Positions 35,123 to 44,432 of a stretch of 64,000 nt of DNA are shown here, one piece after another. This DNA is from JAEUMY01 sp031394355. GTDB lineage: Bacteria; Pseudomonadota; Gammaproteobacteria; Burkholderiales; Usitatibacteraceae. The translations under genes and the position numbers were made by a program. Below the pieces are notes generated by a model, which had not been told where the DNA came from, ran no database searches, and saw only the letters and a list, made by a program, of their open reading frames with translations. The stretch's first letter is position 1, and each line of letters starts with the position of its first letter. The DNA lies in contig JANNSU010000080.1 in the NCBI GenBank assembly GCA_031394355.1, forward strand, positions 22,789 to 86,788, in the 5' to 3' direction.

Positions 35123-36850
35123 TCAGGTGTTGAGCTTTTCCATCAGCATCAGCACCCGCTCGGGCGAATCCGCCTTCAGGATGCGGTTGGCGATGGATTC
35201 GGCCTCGGAGAGGTTGGACATCAGCACGCGCTGCTTCACCGTCAGCATGTTGGCCGGGTGCATGGACAGGCTGCGCAGCCCGAAGCCCAGCAGCAATCGG
35301 GTCTTGTCCACGTCGCCAGCCATTTCTCCGCAGACCGTCACCGGTACGCCAGCGGCGTTGGCGAGGCGGATGGTATTGGAGACGAGATACAACACAGCAG
35401 GGTGGAGCGGGTCGTAGAGATGCGCCACCGAATCGTCGGACCTGTCGATGGCCAGCGTGTATTGGATGAGGTCGTTGGTGCCGATGGAAATGAAATCCAG
35501 CTTCGCGAGGAACATTGGCAGCGTGAGTGCCGCCGCCGGAATCTCGATCATCCCGCCCACTTTGAGGTGCTCGTCGAATTTCTTGCCTTCGTCCTTGAGT
35601 TGTTCCTTCGCAAACGCGATCGCGGTGAGCGCCTGACTGAGCTCGTCCAGGGACGACAGCATGGGAATCAGCAGCTGCATCTTGCCGTGCTTCGAGGCGC
35701 GGAGGATGGCACGCAGCTGGGTGTTGAAGATCTGCGGTTCTGCCAGACAAAACCGGATGGCACGCAAACCCAGCGCGGGGTTGGGCATGACTTCCTTGTC
35801 ACTTTCGAGCGCTTTGTCCGCGCCGATGTCCAGTGTGCGGATGGTGACCGGCAAACCCTTCAATCCCTCTGCAACAGCCCGGTAGGCCTCGTACTGTTCA
35901 TCTTCGCCCGGCAGATCCTTGCGGTTCAGGAACAGGAACTCGCTGCGGAACAATCCAACGCCATTGGCGCCGCAGTGTTTTACCTGGTCGATGTCGCCCG
36001 GCAGCTCGATGTTGGCAAGCAACTCGACGGTGACGCCATCGAGCGTGGTGGCCGGTGCGGCCTTGATGCGTCGGAGCTTCTGTCGCTCGATGGCGTACTG
36101 GTTCTGCCTGAGCTTGTACTCAGCCAGGATGGTCGGAGACGGATCGACAATGACCACGCCCTGCGTGCCATCGACAATGATGAGCTCGTCCTCATGGATG
36201 AGCTCGCGGGCGTGATGCAATGCCAGGATGGAAGGAATCCCCAGGCTGCGGGCGAGGATGGCAGTGTGGGACGTGACACCGCCGAGATCGGTGATGAACG
36301 CAGCGATCTGGTGTTCCTTGAACAGAATCACGTCCGCAGGGGCCAGATCGTAGGCAACAAGGATGGTGTCTTCTGCCCGGGATTGCAGCTTTTCCGGCAC
36401 CACATTGCCCTGGCCGGAGAGGGCCTTGAGGATTCGCTCCACGACCTGCCGCACGTCGCTCTTGCGTTCGCGCAGATATTCGTCCTGCACGTCCTCGAAC
36501 TCGGCCAGCATGATGTCCAGCTCGACCTTCAGCGCCCACTCCGCGTTGCACGCCTCGTTTCGAATGAGGTCACGCGGTGCGTCGGAAATCATCGGGTCTT
36601 CGAGGATCATGCGATGCATGCCGACAAACGCCGCGAGCTCAGCCGGTGCGTCGTCCCTGACCGACTTCTCCAGCCGGTCCAGCTCTTCCCCCACCTGCTT
36701 TACCGCCTTGTCGAAGCGTCTCACCTCTCGGTTGATGAACTCCTTGGGAATCTGGAAATGGTCGACCTCCAGCGAACCGCCGGTCATCAAGTGGGCATGG
36801 CCGATGGCAATGCCGTCGGAAACACCGATGCCGTGGATGATGAAGGCCAT
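35123..36850 (-). CDS. ptsI: phosphoenolpyruvate-protein phosphotransferase (enzyme I)
   Basis: Encodes 575 residues, normal for enzyme I. The active-site histidine lies in GGVTSHTAILARSLG near residue 190; PEP-binding blocks are LFRSEFLFLNR and FISIGTNDLIQYT, and the C-terminal VTVCGEMAGD is present. It takes phosphate from PEP and passes it to HPr. Here it lies behind HPr and an EIIA-Man-type protein with no permease, so it probably serves a regulatory PTS. Confidence 0.97.
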   Translation of the reverse strand: MAFIIHGIGVSDGIAIGHAHLMTGGSLEVDHFQIPKEFINREVRRFDKAVKQVGEELDRLEKSVRDDAPAELAAFVGMHRMILEDPMISDAPRDLIRNEACNAEWALKVELDIMLAEFEDVQDEYLRERKSDVRQVVERILKALSGQGNVVPEKLQSRAEDTILVAYDLAPADVILFKEHQIAAFITDLGGVTSHTAILARSLGIPSILALHHARELIHEDELIIVDGTQGVVIVDPSPTILAEYKLRQNQYAIERQKLRRIKAAPATTLDGVTVELLANIELPGDIDQVKHCGANGVGLFRSEFLFLNRKDLPGEDEQYEAYRAVAEGLKGLPVTIRTLDIGADKALESDKEVMPNPALGLRAIRFCLAEPQIFNTQLRAILRASKHGKMQLLIPMLSSLDELSQALTAIAFAKEQLKDEGKKFDEHLKVGGMIEIPAAALTLPMFLAKLDFISIGTNDLIQYTLAIDRSDDSVAHLYDPLHPAVLYLVSNTIRLANAAGVPVTVCGEMAGDVDKTRLLLGFGLRSLSMHPANMLTVKQRVLMSNLSEAESIANRILKADSPERVLMLMEKLNT

Positions 36851-36939
36851 GCGTGATTACTCCTGCTCTGTGGTCATCGTTTCAACGCGCTGCAACAGCA
36901 TCGCGGCGTCCGTTCGCTGGCGCTGCGCCAGCGGCTGTC
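36851..36939. other. HPr-ptsI spacer with hairpin
   Basis: Contains CGCTGGCGCTGCGCCAGCG, a 7-bp stem around 36916-36934, between ptsH and ptsI. It could attenuate or separate the two; no T tract follows. Confidence 0.35.
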
Positions 36940-37209
36940 CTACTCACCCTCTCCGAACTTGTCGTTGATCAGCGCTTCAAGAGCCGCCATGGCTTCCACT
37001 TCGTCCTCACCTTTTGTCTCAACGTCAATGACGGCACCTTTCGCTGCCGCCAGCATCATCACACCCATGATGGACTTGGCGTTGACGCGGCGGCCATTGC
37101 GCGTGACCCAGACCTCGCAAGTGAACTGGTTGGCGGTCTGGGTCAGCTTCGCGGACGCGCGTGCATGCAGGCCCAGCTTGTTGATGATCTCAAGGGTTTT
37201 GGTCGTCAT
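36940..37209 (-). CDS. ptsH: phosphocarrier protein HPr
   Basis: Encodes 89 residues. The phosphorylation site is His15 in LGLHARASAKL. The regulatory-site position is Ser46 in NAKSIMGVMML, a serine that in Firmicutes is phosphorylated by HPr kinase and is also conserved in proteobacteria that carry hprK. ATG 37209 overlaps the EIIA stop as ATGA, so the two are coupled. It shuttles phosphate from enzyme I to EIIA. Confidence 0.97.
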   Translation of the reverse strand: MTTKTLEIINKLGLHARASAKLTQTANQFTCEVWVTRNGRRVNAKSIMGVMMLAAAKGAVIDVETKGEDEVEAMAALEALINDKFGEGE

Positions 37210-37610
37210 GGTGTGCAGCAGTCTACGGGCATGGGGATGACGCCTTCGCTGCCGCCAGACAGTGACTTCTGGATGAGTTCGGGCAATGTGACGTTTTCTC
37301 GATAGGACAACGCCCGGATGAGCATGGGCAAGTTCACGCCGGCCACGCCTTCCACCCGCCCCGGCATCAACAACTTGCAGGCGATGTTCGAAGGCGTTGC
37401 GCCAAAGATGTCGGCGAAAATCAGCACACCCTGGCCGGTGTCGAGAAAGCGGATGAGATCCTGTGCCTGTGGCAGGATGGCCTCGGGGTCGTCATGCACC
37501 GTGATCCCAAGCTGGCGCAGATAGAGGGGGCGCTTGCCCATGACATGGCTGGCGCAGTGGATGAGGCTTTCTCCCAAAGTGCCATGGGAGACGATGAGTA
37601 TGCCGATCAT
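37206..37610 (-). CDS. PTS EIIA-Man family protein
   Basis: Encodes 134 residues of the mannose/fructose EIIA fold. The phosphorylatable histidine is His9 in ILIVSHGTLGESL; VLIFADIFGATPSNIA is the family's second signature. There is no IIB/IIC/IID gene nearby, so a transport role is doubtful and a regulatory one likely, as in the betaproteobacterial ptsH-linked EIIA. The 12-bp palindrome sits one base upstream of the ATG, as it does for eutB. Confidence 0.92.
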   Translation of the reverse strand: MIGILIVSHGTLGESLIHCASHVMGKRPLYLRQLGITVHDDPEAILPQAQDLIRFLDTGQGVLIFADIFGATPSNIACKLLMPGRVEGVAGVNLPMLIRALSYRENVTLPELIQKSLSGGSEGVIPMPVDCCTP

Positions 37611-37611
37611 G

Positions 37612-37623
37612 GCGAATATTCGC
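37612..37623. repeat. 12-bp palindrome GCGAATATTCGC
   Basis: Exact copy one base upstream of the EIIA start codon. Confidence 0.95.
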
Positions 37624-37685
37624 GAGGAGCCCGTCTGGCCTGAAGAACCCGCATTCTAGCCGGACCCGGCCCGTTGATCTGTCCC

Positions 37686-39062
37686 TCAGGCGTCGACAGC
37701 CTCTGCCGCGAGGGGGGCGCTGCCGGTGGCGTCGGTTCCGGCAAGCGCGTGGTCCTCCAGGGCACCCAGCCGCCGGTTGATGGGAAAGACAGTGGAAAAC
37801 GTGCTGCCTTGCCCGAGCGTGCTCTCTATATCGAGCCGGGCCTGGTGGCGATTCAGCACATGCTTCACGATGGCGAGCCCCAGGCCGGTACCGCCGGTCG
37901 CACGGGATCGCCCGCGATCGACGCGGTAGAAGCGTTCGGTGATCCGGGGGATGTGCTCCGGGGCAATGCCCTCACCGGAGTCCCTGACCCGGAACGTCGG
38001 CTCCTCGCCAGCAAGCTCCCAGACGACTTCAATGTCGCCACCGTCGGGGGAATAGCGAATGGCGTTGGTCACCAGATTGGACAGCGCGCTTCGCAATTCA
38101 TCGCGGTTGCCTACGAGGCGCTCACTGCAAACGCGCGAAGTGAGGCGATGTCGGCCGGCGGACAGTTGCTCTGCATCGGATATGAGCGACGCGACCATCT
38201 CCGGCATGTTGATGTCCTGCTCTACCACCGGGTTCCGGCTGTCTTCCAGGCGCGAGAGTGTCAGCAGATCCTCAATCAGATTCTGCATGCGTCCTGCCTG
38301 CGCCTCCATGTGGCCGATGGACTTGTTGAAGAGCGGGTTCGTGCCATCGTTGGCGCGTGAGAGCGTCTCGACAAACCCCGCCAGCACCGTCAGCGGCGTG
38401 CGCAACTCATGGGAGACATTGGCAATGAAGTCGCGGCGCATGGTGTCGAGCTTCTCAAGCTGGGTCACATCGCGAGCCAGCACCAGCTTTTGATCCATGC
38501 CGAACGGCACGATGATCACCGAAAGGCTCTGATCAGGACTGCCATGGCCCTTCAACATGAAGGGCTCGCTGAAGCTCTGGGCCTGCAAGGCCTCCACGAA
38601 TGCAGGCTGGCGCACCAGGTTGGTGATGAGCCCGCCGCGATCTTTGGCGAGCGTGATGGACAGGTCTCGGGAAGCAGTCGGGTTGCACCAGATGATGTGA
38701 TTGTCCGCATCCAGCATGACCGCGCCGTCAGGTACTGCCTCTGCCGCCTGCTGAAAGCGTGCCAGGGTATGGGTGAGAAGCTCCTGGGCGTGACGCTCCT
38801 GACGAATGAGGCGGTACAAACGCGACAGTACGTCGCCCCACAAGCCGCTGCCATCCGGCACCGACTGGCCGGGCGACTCCAGCCAGCGCAGCAGCTCGGC
38901 AAGTTTGAAGGCGTAGTAGAGGAAAGCGATGCCAAGAACGACCGCAACGGCCGCCCAGGCACCTGCGGCGCCCCAAATGAAGAACGCTGTCATGGCGGCG
39001 GGCAGGGCAAAGATCAATACTCGGCCAGCTACCGTCAACAGGGCGACGCTCTGTGGGCTCAT
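37686..39062 (-). CDS. phoR: phosphate regulon sensor kinase PhoR
   Basis: Encodes 458 residues from ATG 39062. Two transmembrane segments near residues 8-50 (VLIFALPAAMTAFFIW, AAVAVVLGIAFLYYAF), a PAS-like domain (AEAVPDGAVMLDADNHIIWCN), a HisKA helix with the phospho-acceptor in NVSHELRTPLTVL, and an ATPase domain with N box LSNLVTNAIRYSP, DSGEGI and GGTGLGLAIVKH. It controls PhoB according to phosphate. The gene follows phoB with a 167-bp gap. Confidence 0.95.
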   Translation of the reverse strand: MSPQSVALLTVAGRVLIFALPAAMTAFFIWGAAGAWAAVAVVLGIAFLYYAFKLAELLRWLESPGQSVPDGSGLWGDVLSRLYRLIRQERHAQELLTHTLARFQQAAEAVPDGAVMLDADNHIIWCNPTASRDLSITLAKDRGGLITNLVRQPAFVEALQAQSFSEPFMLKGHGSPDQSLSVIIVPFGMDQKLVLARDVTQLEKLDTMRRDFIANVSHELRTPLTVLAGFVETLSRANDGTNPLFNKSIGHMEAQAGRMQNLIEDLLTLSRLEDSRNPVVEQDINMPEMVASLISDAEQLSAGRHRLTSRVCSERLVGNRDELRSALSNLVTNAIRYSPDGGDIEVVWELAGEEPTFRVRDSGEGIAPEHIPRITERFYRVDRGRSRATGGTGLGLAIVKHVLNRHQARLDIESTLGQGSTFSTVFPINRRLGALEDHALAGTDATGSAPLAAEAVDA

Positions 39063-39229
39063 GGACAAGTGCGATCGGGGCGCATGGGCCGGATTATGTC
39101 ACTGTGGGCGGGTATCGCGTGAACGTGACGGATGCTGCGTCAACGGTACGAAACCTCGCCCCCTGGCACTGCAGCAAGCTGGCTGCTTGTCAGTTCTCGC
39201 TCGGCTACCGGTCACCTGCTACCCGGCAG

Positions 39230-39916
39230 TCAGTCCTTGGCGAAGCGGTAACCGCTGCCGCGCACGGTTTGCACCAACGCGTCATGTCCGCTGGGTTCGA
39301 GGGCGGAGCGCAATCGGCGGATGTGCACATCAACCGTACGTTCCTCGATGAAGACATGGTCGCCCCACACAAAGTCCAGGAGCTGTGTTCGGGTGTACAC
39401 CCGTTCAAGGTGGGTCAGGAAGAAATGCAGCAGACGGAACTCTGTCGGTCCCATCTGCAGGTTCTTGCCGTGGCCCGTAATGCGATGTGTACCCGGGTCC
39501 AGACGCAGGCCGTGATATTCAATCGGATCCGCCGTCATTTCCGGTGCGCGCCGACGCAGCACCGCCTTGATGCGGGCTTCCAGCTCTCGCACAGAGAACG
39601 GTTTCGTGATGTAGTCGTCCGCCCCAGTCTCCAGGCCACGAAGTTTGTCTTCTTCTTCGCCGCGGGCGGTAAGCATGATGATGGGCAGCTCCTTCGTGCG
39701 CGATTCGCTGCGCAGTCGCCGCGCCAGATCCACGCCGGACGCACCCGGCAGCATCCAGTCCAGCAAGGCAAGATCCGGGAGCTCGTTCTGGATGAGCACG
39801 GTCGCCTTCTCGGCGCTGTCCGCACCGATGACGCGGTATCCCGCCATCTCCAGATTGAGGGAAATCAGTTCATGAATGGCGGGTTCATCTTCAACCACCA
39901 GTATTCTTGGAGCCAT
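39230..39916 (-). CDS. phoB: phosphate regulon response regulator PhoB
   Basis: Encodes 228 residues from ATG 39916. The receiver has acidic pair EDEP, phospho-acceptor Asp in [10 protein letters not shown] and Lys in [11 protein letters not shown]. The C-terminal OmpR-type winged helix carries [22 protein letters not shown] and the conserved YRFAKD end. It activates phosphate starvation genes. An alternative GTG start seven codons upstream (39937) is possible. Confidence 0.96.
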   Translation of the reverse strand: MAPRILVVEDEPAIHELISLNLEMAGYRVIGADSAEKATVLIQNELPDLALLDWMLPGASGVDLARRLRSESRTKELPIIMLTARGEEEDKLRGLETGADDYITKPFSVRELEARIKAVLRRRAPEMTADPIEYHGLRLDPGTHRITGHGKNLQMGPTEFRLLHFFLTHLERVYTRTQLLDFVWGDHVFIEERTVDVHIRRLRSALEPSGHDALVQTVRGSGYRFAKD

Positions 39917-40013
39917 CTTGGCACTCTCTATGGTCACATTGTCGGCTCATGCAGGGTACATTTCAGTGATGACACTTTTGTTACTGGCTGTCAAATTTGA
40001 AGGCGAGGGAGTT

Positions 40014-40149
40014 GGGATTCGGGGTTCGGGGCTTGACAGGATTCGTCCGAAGGCTGGAAATTCTGTGCAGTCTTGAAAGGCATCCCCCGACGCGGATGGG
40101 CCATAATCGAAATGATGGAGGCCTGGTTCGCCCCCGAACCCCGAATCCC
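40014..40149. repeat. inverted pair of GGGATTC/GGGTTCG heptamers
   Basis: GGGATTCGGGGTTCGGGG (40014-40031) and its exact reverse complement (40132-40149) bracket a 100-base loop in the phoB-DUF971 spacer (39917-40172). The repeat track continues past the right arm to 40166. Confidence 0.85.
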
Positions 40150-40172
40150 CAGCCCCGAATCCCGAGAAAAAA

Positions 40173-40538
40173 ATGCACGCCCCCACCGAAATCAAGCTGC
40201 ATCAAGCCTCTCGCATCCTGGAATTGAGTTACGCGGATGGCCACACCTTCCAGTTGACCTGCGAATATCTGCGGGTTTTCTCCCCGTCTGCCGAGGTGCG
40301 AGGCCATGGCCCAGGGCAGGAGGTATTGCAGGTCGGCAAGGAGGATGTGGAGATCAAGGCCGTCGACCCTGTGGGCAGCTATGCCGTGAAGTTCGTTTTT
40401 TCCGACGGCCATGACACCGGCATCTTCTCCTGGGACTACCTGCATGAGCTGGGTGTCAAGCAGCAGAGCAACTGGACGTCGTATCTTCAGCGCATGGAAG
40501 CGGCGGGCGCCAGTCGATCGTCGCAGTCGTCCTCCTGA
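40173..40538 (+). CDS. DUF971 (gamma-butyrobetaine hydroxylase N-terminal-like) protein
   Basis: Encodes 121 residues. It carries the DUF971 pattern: [27 protein letters not shown], the [28 protein letters not shown] block, and a Ser-rich tail. This zinc-ribbon-like domain is also the N-terminal domain of gamma-butyrobetaine hydroxylases; stand-alone copies have unknown function. It is directly upstream of ubiE, as in other betaproteobacteria. A degenerate version of the palindrome (GCGAATATCTGC, two mismatches) is at 40261. Confidence 0.88.
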   Translation: MHAPTEIKLHQASRILELSYADGHTFQLTCEYLRVFSPSAEVRGHGPGQEVLQVGKEDVEIKAVDPVGSYAVKFVFSDGHDTGIFSWDYLHELGVKQQSNWTSYLQRMEAAGASRSSQSSS

Positions 40539-40566
40539 CGGCTACATTCGGCCCAGGCGCAACAGG

Positions 40567-41313
40567 ATGACTGAACCCATGACAGGTACCACCCACTTCG
40601 GCTACGAGCAGGTATCCGAGGACGCCAAGGCGGAGAAAGTCCGCGAGGTCTTCCGCTCGGTGGCACCCAGCTACGACATCATGAACGACCTGATGTCAGG
40701 TGGCCTGCATCGCATCTGGAAGCATTTCACCGTCAATCTCGCCGCAGTGCTGCCCGGACAGAAGGTGTTGGACGTGGCGTCTGGTTCCGGTGATCTGGCG
40801 CGCGAGTTTGCGAAGCTGGCCGGGGCTGAGGGCGAAGTCTGGCAGACAGACATCAATGCCGCCATGCTGGGCGTGGGGCGTGACCGCCTGTTGAACGCCG
40901 GGCTCATGTTGCCGCTGGCGCAGTGCGATGCAGAAAGGCTTCCCTTCCCGTCGGGTCGATTCGATCTGGTCACCGTCGCCTTTGGTCTGCGCAACATGAC
41001 GCACAAGGACGCTGCGCTGGCCGAGATGGCGCGGGTGCTGAAACCGGGCGGCAAGCTCATCGTGCTGGAATTTTCCAAGGTCGCGGCACCATTGGAGAAA
41101 GCCTATGACCTGTACTCTTTCAACATCCTGCCCAAGATCGGGAAGTGGGTGGCCAAGGACGAGGCCAGTTATCGCTATCTCGCCGAGTCCATTCGCATGC
41201 ATCCTGACCAGGACACGCTGAAGGGCATGATGGAAACGGTGGGACTTGCGCGTGTCGAGTATTTCAACCTGGCTGCCGGTGTGGTGGCTGTCCATCGGGG
41301 GTACAAGCTATGA
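40567..41313 (+). CDS. ubiE: ubiquinone/menaquinone C-methyltransferase UbiE
   Basis: Encodes 248 residues from ATG 40567. Conserved motifs are [33 protein letters not shown], the C-terminal [11 protein letters not shown] and MLKPGG-type [15 protein letters not shown]. It adds the C-methyl in ubiquinone synthesis. Its stop overlaps the next gene as ATGA. Start alternatives are ATG 40567 or 40579. Confidence 0.96.
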   Translation: MTEPMTGTTHFGYEQVSEDAKAEKVREVFRSVAPSYDIMNDLMSGGLHRIWKHFTVNLAAVLPGQKVLDVASGSGDLAREFAKLAGAEGEVWQTDINAAMLGVGRDRLLNAGLMLPLAQCDAERLPFPSGRFDLVTVAFGLRNMTHKDAALAEMARVLKPGGKLIVLEFSKVAAPLEKAYDLYSFNILPKIGKWVAKDEASYRYLAESIRMHPDQDTLKGMMETVGLARVEYFNLAAGVVAVHRGYKL

Positions 41314-41714
41314 ATCGGGATTCGGGGTTTGGGGTTCGGGGTGGCGTGGCACTGTGTGCATTGCTGGCGTTTGCGTCAACGGCCTGGGCGCAGAAGCCGG
41401 CGGATGCCAAGGCGGATAGCAAGGCAGCAGAGCCCAAACCAGTCGTCATCAAGCCGGGCAAGATCCACGAGAAATGCATGTCGGTCACGTCGGCGCAGAA
41501 GCTGGAATACCAGTTTGCGACGACAAAGCCGGTGGATTTCAACATTCACTACCACGTGGGTGAGTCGATCTATTACCCCGTGAAGCGCGCCAAGACCACG
41601 GGTGAGGCGGATCGGTTCCAGCCTACCAAAGGCAAGGAGGACTATTGCCTCATGTGGGAAAACAAATCCTCCGCAGAGGTCGAGCTGACCTTTTCGGCCA
41701 AGGTCATCAAGTAG
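41310..41714 (+). CDS. predicted secreted protein, 134 residues
   Basis: A signal peptide is evident: a hydrophobic [14 protein letters not shown] then a cleavage site before QKPADA. The mature part ([58 protein letters not shown]) has two cysteines and looks like a small beta-sandwich; I recognise no family. The first ten codons ([12 protein letters not shown]) are encoded by GGGATTC/GGGTTCG heptamers (41317-41341). The ATG overlaps the ubiE stop, but the start may lie further in. Confidence 0.72.
   Translation: MNRDSGFGVRGGVALCALLAFASTAWAQKPADAKADSKAAEPKPVVIKPGKIHEKCMSVTSAQKLEYQFATTKPVDFNIHYHVGESIYYPVKRAKTTGEADRFQPTKGKEDYCLMWENKSSAEVELTFSAKVIK
41317..41341. repeat. GGGATTC/GGGTTCG heptamer run at the start of the 41310 gene
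   Basis: GGGATTCGGGGTTTGGGG and GGTTCGGGG continue the heptamer family of 40014-40149 into coding sequence. Confidence 0.75.
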
Positions 41715-41735
41715 TCTCCGCCTGAATTGTTCGCC

Positions 41736-42368
41736 GTGAACAGCACGCTGGATCAGGTCCTGCAGAGTCCTTGGGCGCGCTGGATCAATCGCATCCTTGC
41801 CGACTACCCGGACGCGCGAGCCATGCTTCAGCCGCACGCGGGCAAAGTGGCACGCTTCCAGTCCGGTCTGTTTGATCTGGCGTTGGCGGTGACCGCCGAT
41901 GGGGCGGTGGAGGTGGCTTCCCGCGCCGCGCCCATCGATCTGGATGTCAGCATTCCACCGGGTCTGCTGCCCCGTCTCGCCCGTCGCGATGAGACGGCAG
42001 AGCGCGAGATCACGTTCACCGGCGATGCCGCCTTGGGCGCGGATATCCGCCATCTCTCCCGGCATATGAAGTGGGACGTGGAGGCCGACATCGGCAAGTT
42101 GCTGGGTGATGGCGTCGCGGCCGACATCGCGGCCCATCGCGTGGTGGGCACGTTGAAGGATCTCGCCAGCTGGCAGCGTGAGGCGCGTGACCGCCTGGGT
42201 GCGAATATTCGCGAATTCCTCACTGAGGAGCGCCCGGCGCTCGTGCCCAAGCGCGACATCGAACGCTTCGGCCGTGATGTGGACGCATTGCGTGACGACG
42301 TTGCCCGGCTGGAGGCACGCATTCGCTTGTTGCAAAAACCTCAAGTCGCTTCTTCACAGGATCACTGA
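41736..42368 (+). CDS. ubiJ: SCP2-domain ubiquinone biosynthesis accessory factor UbiJ
   Basis: Encodes 210 residues from GTG 41736 (a TTG at 41727 is an alternative). An SCP2-like lipid-binding N-terminal half ([56 protein letters not shown]) is followed by a helical C-terminus with coiled coil ([17 protein letters not shown]). UbiJ binds ubiquinone intermediates and partners UbiK. The palindrome is read ANIR in [13 protein letters not shown]. Confidence 0.88.
   Translation: MNSTLDQVLQSPWARWINRILADYPDARAMLQPHAGKVARFQSGLFDLALAVTADGAVEVASRAAPIDLDVSIPPGLLPRLARRDETAEREITFTGDAALGADIRHLSRHMKWDVEADIGKLLGDGVAADIAAHRVVGTLKDLASWQREARDRLGANIREFLTEERPALVPKRDIERFGRDVDALRDDVARLEARIRLLQKPQVASSQDH
42201..42212. 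repeat. 12-bp palindrome GCGAATATTCGC
   Basis: Exact copy inside ubiJ, read Ala-Asn-Ile-Arg. Confidence 0.95.
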
Positions 42369-42370
42369 AC

Positions 42371-43396
42371 ATGGCAGGCGTCACCCTTACCCGCTTCCTC
42401 ATCGACCAGCAGTATCAGGCACAGGCCGTGTCCTCCGACCTCCGGCTGCTGCTGGAGGTCGTCGCACGTGCGGTCAAGGCCATCAGCGTCAATGTGGGCA
42501 AGGGTGCGCTGGCCGGTGTGTTGGGCGAACACGCAAACCCGGCAGGCACCGGTGCTGCGTCGCTGAATGTGCAGGGCGAGGCGCAGAAGAAACTCGACGT
42601 GATTGCCAATGAAATTCTGCTGGAGGCCAACGAGTGGGGCGGCCATCTCGCCGCCATGGCGTCCGAGGAGATGGACGATCCGCACGCCATTCCGCATCGC
42701 TATCCCAAGGGCGAGTACCTGCTTCTGTTCGATCCGCTGGACGGCTCGTCCAACATCGACGTGAACGTGTCGGTGGGCACCATCTTCTCGGTGTTGAAGT
42801 GCCCGGACGGCGTGTCCATACCGACCGAGAAGGACTTCCTGCAAGCCGGCACGAAGCAAGTCTGCGCCGGCTTCGCAGTCTATGGTCCGTCCACCGTGCT
42901 GGTGCTGACATTAGGCAATGGCGTGCATGGGTTCACGCTTGATCGCGAGATGGGCTCCTTCGTGCTCACGCAGGCGAATATTTGCATCCCGGAGGACACG
43001 CAGGAATTCGCCATCAACATGTCCAACATGCGTTTCTGGGAGCCGCCCGTGAGGCGCTATGTGGACGAGCTCCTGGCGGGCAAGACGGGTGTGCGCGGCA
43101 AGGACTTCAACATGCGCTGGGTCGCCAGCATGGTGGCCGATGTGTATCGCATCCTGCAGCGGGGCGGCATCTTCATGTATCCGCGCGATTTGAAGGATCC
43201 GATGAAGCCGGGGCGGCTCCGCCTCATGTACGAAGCCAATCCCATGGCGCTCATCGTCGAGCAGGCAGGTGGTGCAGCATCGACCGGGCGTGAGCGCATC
43301 CTCGACTTGCAGCCCACCGAGCTCCACCAGCGTGTGGCCGTGGTGCTGGGATCGAAGAACGAAGTAGAGCGGGTAGCGTCTTACCACGCTGAATAG
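42371..43396 (+). CDS. fbp: class I fructose-1,6-bisphosphatase
   Basis: Encodes 341 residues. Metal and substrate motifs are visible: [22 protein letters not shown] and [19 protein letters not shown], with [15 protein letters not shown] near the C-terminus. It hydrolyses fructose-1,6-bisphosphate in gluconeogenesis. It starts two bases after the ubiJ stop. A one-base-different palindrome (GCGAATATTTGC, 42974-42985) is read ANIC where the family commonly has ANIR or a similar sequence before IPEDT. Confidence 0.96.
   Translation: MAGVTLTRFLIDQQYQAQAVSSDLRLLLEVVARAVKAISVNVGKGALAGVLGEHANPAGTGAASLNVQGEAQKKLDVIANEILLEANEWGGHLAAMASEEMDDPHAIPHRYPKGEYLLLFDPLDGSSNIDVNVSVGTIFSVLKCPDGVSIPTEKDFLQAGTKQVCAGFAVYGPSTVLVLTLGNGVHGFTLDREMGSFVLTQANICIPEDTQEFAINMSNMRFWEPPVRRYVDELLAGKTGVRGKDFNMRWVASMVADVYRILQRGGIFMYPRDLKDPMKPGRLRLMYEANPMALIVEQAGGAASTGRERILDLQPTELHQRVAVVLGSKNEVERVASYHAE
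42974..42985. repeat. 12-bp palindrome, one mismatch (GCGAATATTTGC)
   Basis: Near-copy inside fbp, read Ala-Asn-Ile-Cys. Confidence 0.65.
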
Positions 43397-43461
43397 CGGC
43401 GTAAGGATGCGCTTTACGCATCGACGTACTCCGCCCCACCGCATTGCACTGGAGACCCAAC

Positions 43462-44001
43462 ATGACCATTCAAACCGCAACCCTCGCCGGCGGCTGCTTC
43501 TGGTGTACCGAAGCCGTTTTTGACCAGTTGAAGGGTGTATCTTCCGTCGAGTCCGGTTACATGGGCGGCAAGACGCTCAATCCGACCTACGAAGACATCT
43601 GCACCGGCAATTCCGGCCATGCCGAAGTCGTTCGTGTCAGCTTCGACGATAGCGCCCTGAGTTTTCGCGAGCTGCTGGAAGTGTTCTTCGTCATTCACGA
43701 TCCTACGACACTGAATCGCCAGGGCAACGACGTCGGCACGCAGTATCGCTCGGCAGTCTTCTACCATTCACCAGAGCAGAAGACCGATGCCGAAACCGTG
43801 ATCGCCAACCTCAGTGCAGAGAAGATCTGGAACGCCCCCATCGTCACCGACGTCACGCCTGCATCAGTCTTCTACGTTGCCGAGGACTACCACCAGGAAT
43901 ACTTCGCGCGCACCGGCGACAAGAATCCCTATTGCAGCTTTGTCGTAGCACCCAAGGTCGCGAAGTTCAGGAAGCAGTTCCTCGACAGGCTGAAGGCCTG
44001 A
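43462..44001 (+). CDS. msrA: peptide methionine sulfoxide reductase A
   Basis: Encodes 179 residues from ATG 43462, with GGAG eight bases upstream. The active-site motif GGCFWCTEAVFDQLKG is at the N-terminus and DPTTLNRQGNDVGTQYRSAV follows. It reduces methionine-S-sulfoxide. It sits with fbp and a GFA gene between ubiJ and ubiB. Confidence 0.97.
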   Translation: MTIQTATLAGGCFWCTEAVFDQLKGVSSVESGYMGGKTLNPTYEDICTGNSGHAEVVRVSFDDSALSFRELLEVFFVIHDPTTLNRQGNDVGTQYRSAVFYHSPEQKTDAETVIANLSAEKIWNAPIVTDVTPASVFYVAEDYHQEYFARTGDKNPYCSFVVAPKVAKFRKQFLDRLKA

Positions 44002-44006
44002 AGTCC

Positions 44007-44432
44007 ATGATTGCGGACGACACGCGACGAGGCGAGCGTTCGGCCACCTGCGCTTGTGGCGACATCACCATCACCGTCGCGGGCGATCCCGCGATGCACG
44101 GAATCTGCCATTGCACCAACTGCAAACGCCGCACGGGTAGCGCATTCGGTATCTCGGCCTACTTTCCGCGCGACGCCGTGCTGGCGCAAACAGGCGATAC
44201 CCAGCCATACGCCTTTCGCCACGCGACCCAGAATCATGATCAGGTACGCCACTTCTGCCCGCGCTGCGGCACGACGCTCTTCTGGACCGTCTCCACAATG
44301 CCCGATGTCATCGGCATTGCCGGCGGCTGCTTTGCCGATGACAAGTTGCCCGAGCCGGCGTACTCCGTCACGGATGGCAAGCGGGAGGCTTGGCTCACGC
44401 TCCCTGCGCATTGGAGGTTTCATCCGGACTGA
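44007..44432 (+). CDS. GFA/CENP-V zinc-binding family protein
   Basis: Encodes 141 residues from ATG 44007. Zinc-binding cysteines of the GFA family occur as CACG near the N-terminus, CHCTNCKRRTGSAFG, and CPRCGTTLFW; the C-terminal GGCF is also typical. The domain appears in glutathione-dependent formaldehyde-activating enzymes, but most single-domain members have no proven activity. It starts six bases after msrA, so the two may be co-transcribed. Confidence 0.9.
   Translation: MIADDTRRGERSATCACGDITITVAGDPAMHGICHCTNCKRRTGSAFGISAYFPRDAVLAQTGDTQPYAFRHATQNHDQVRHFCPRCGTTLFWTVSTMPDVIGIAGGCFADDKLPEPAYSVTDGKREAWLTLPAHWRFHPD

Noticed and set aside
35258..36856. Long open frame antisense to ptsI
   Set aside because: It is a high-GC shadow of ptsI, with low-complexity composition and no family features.
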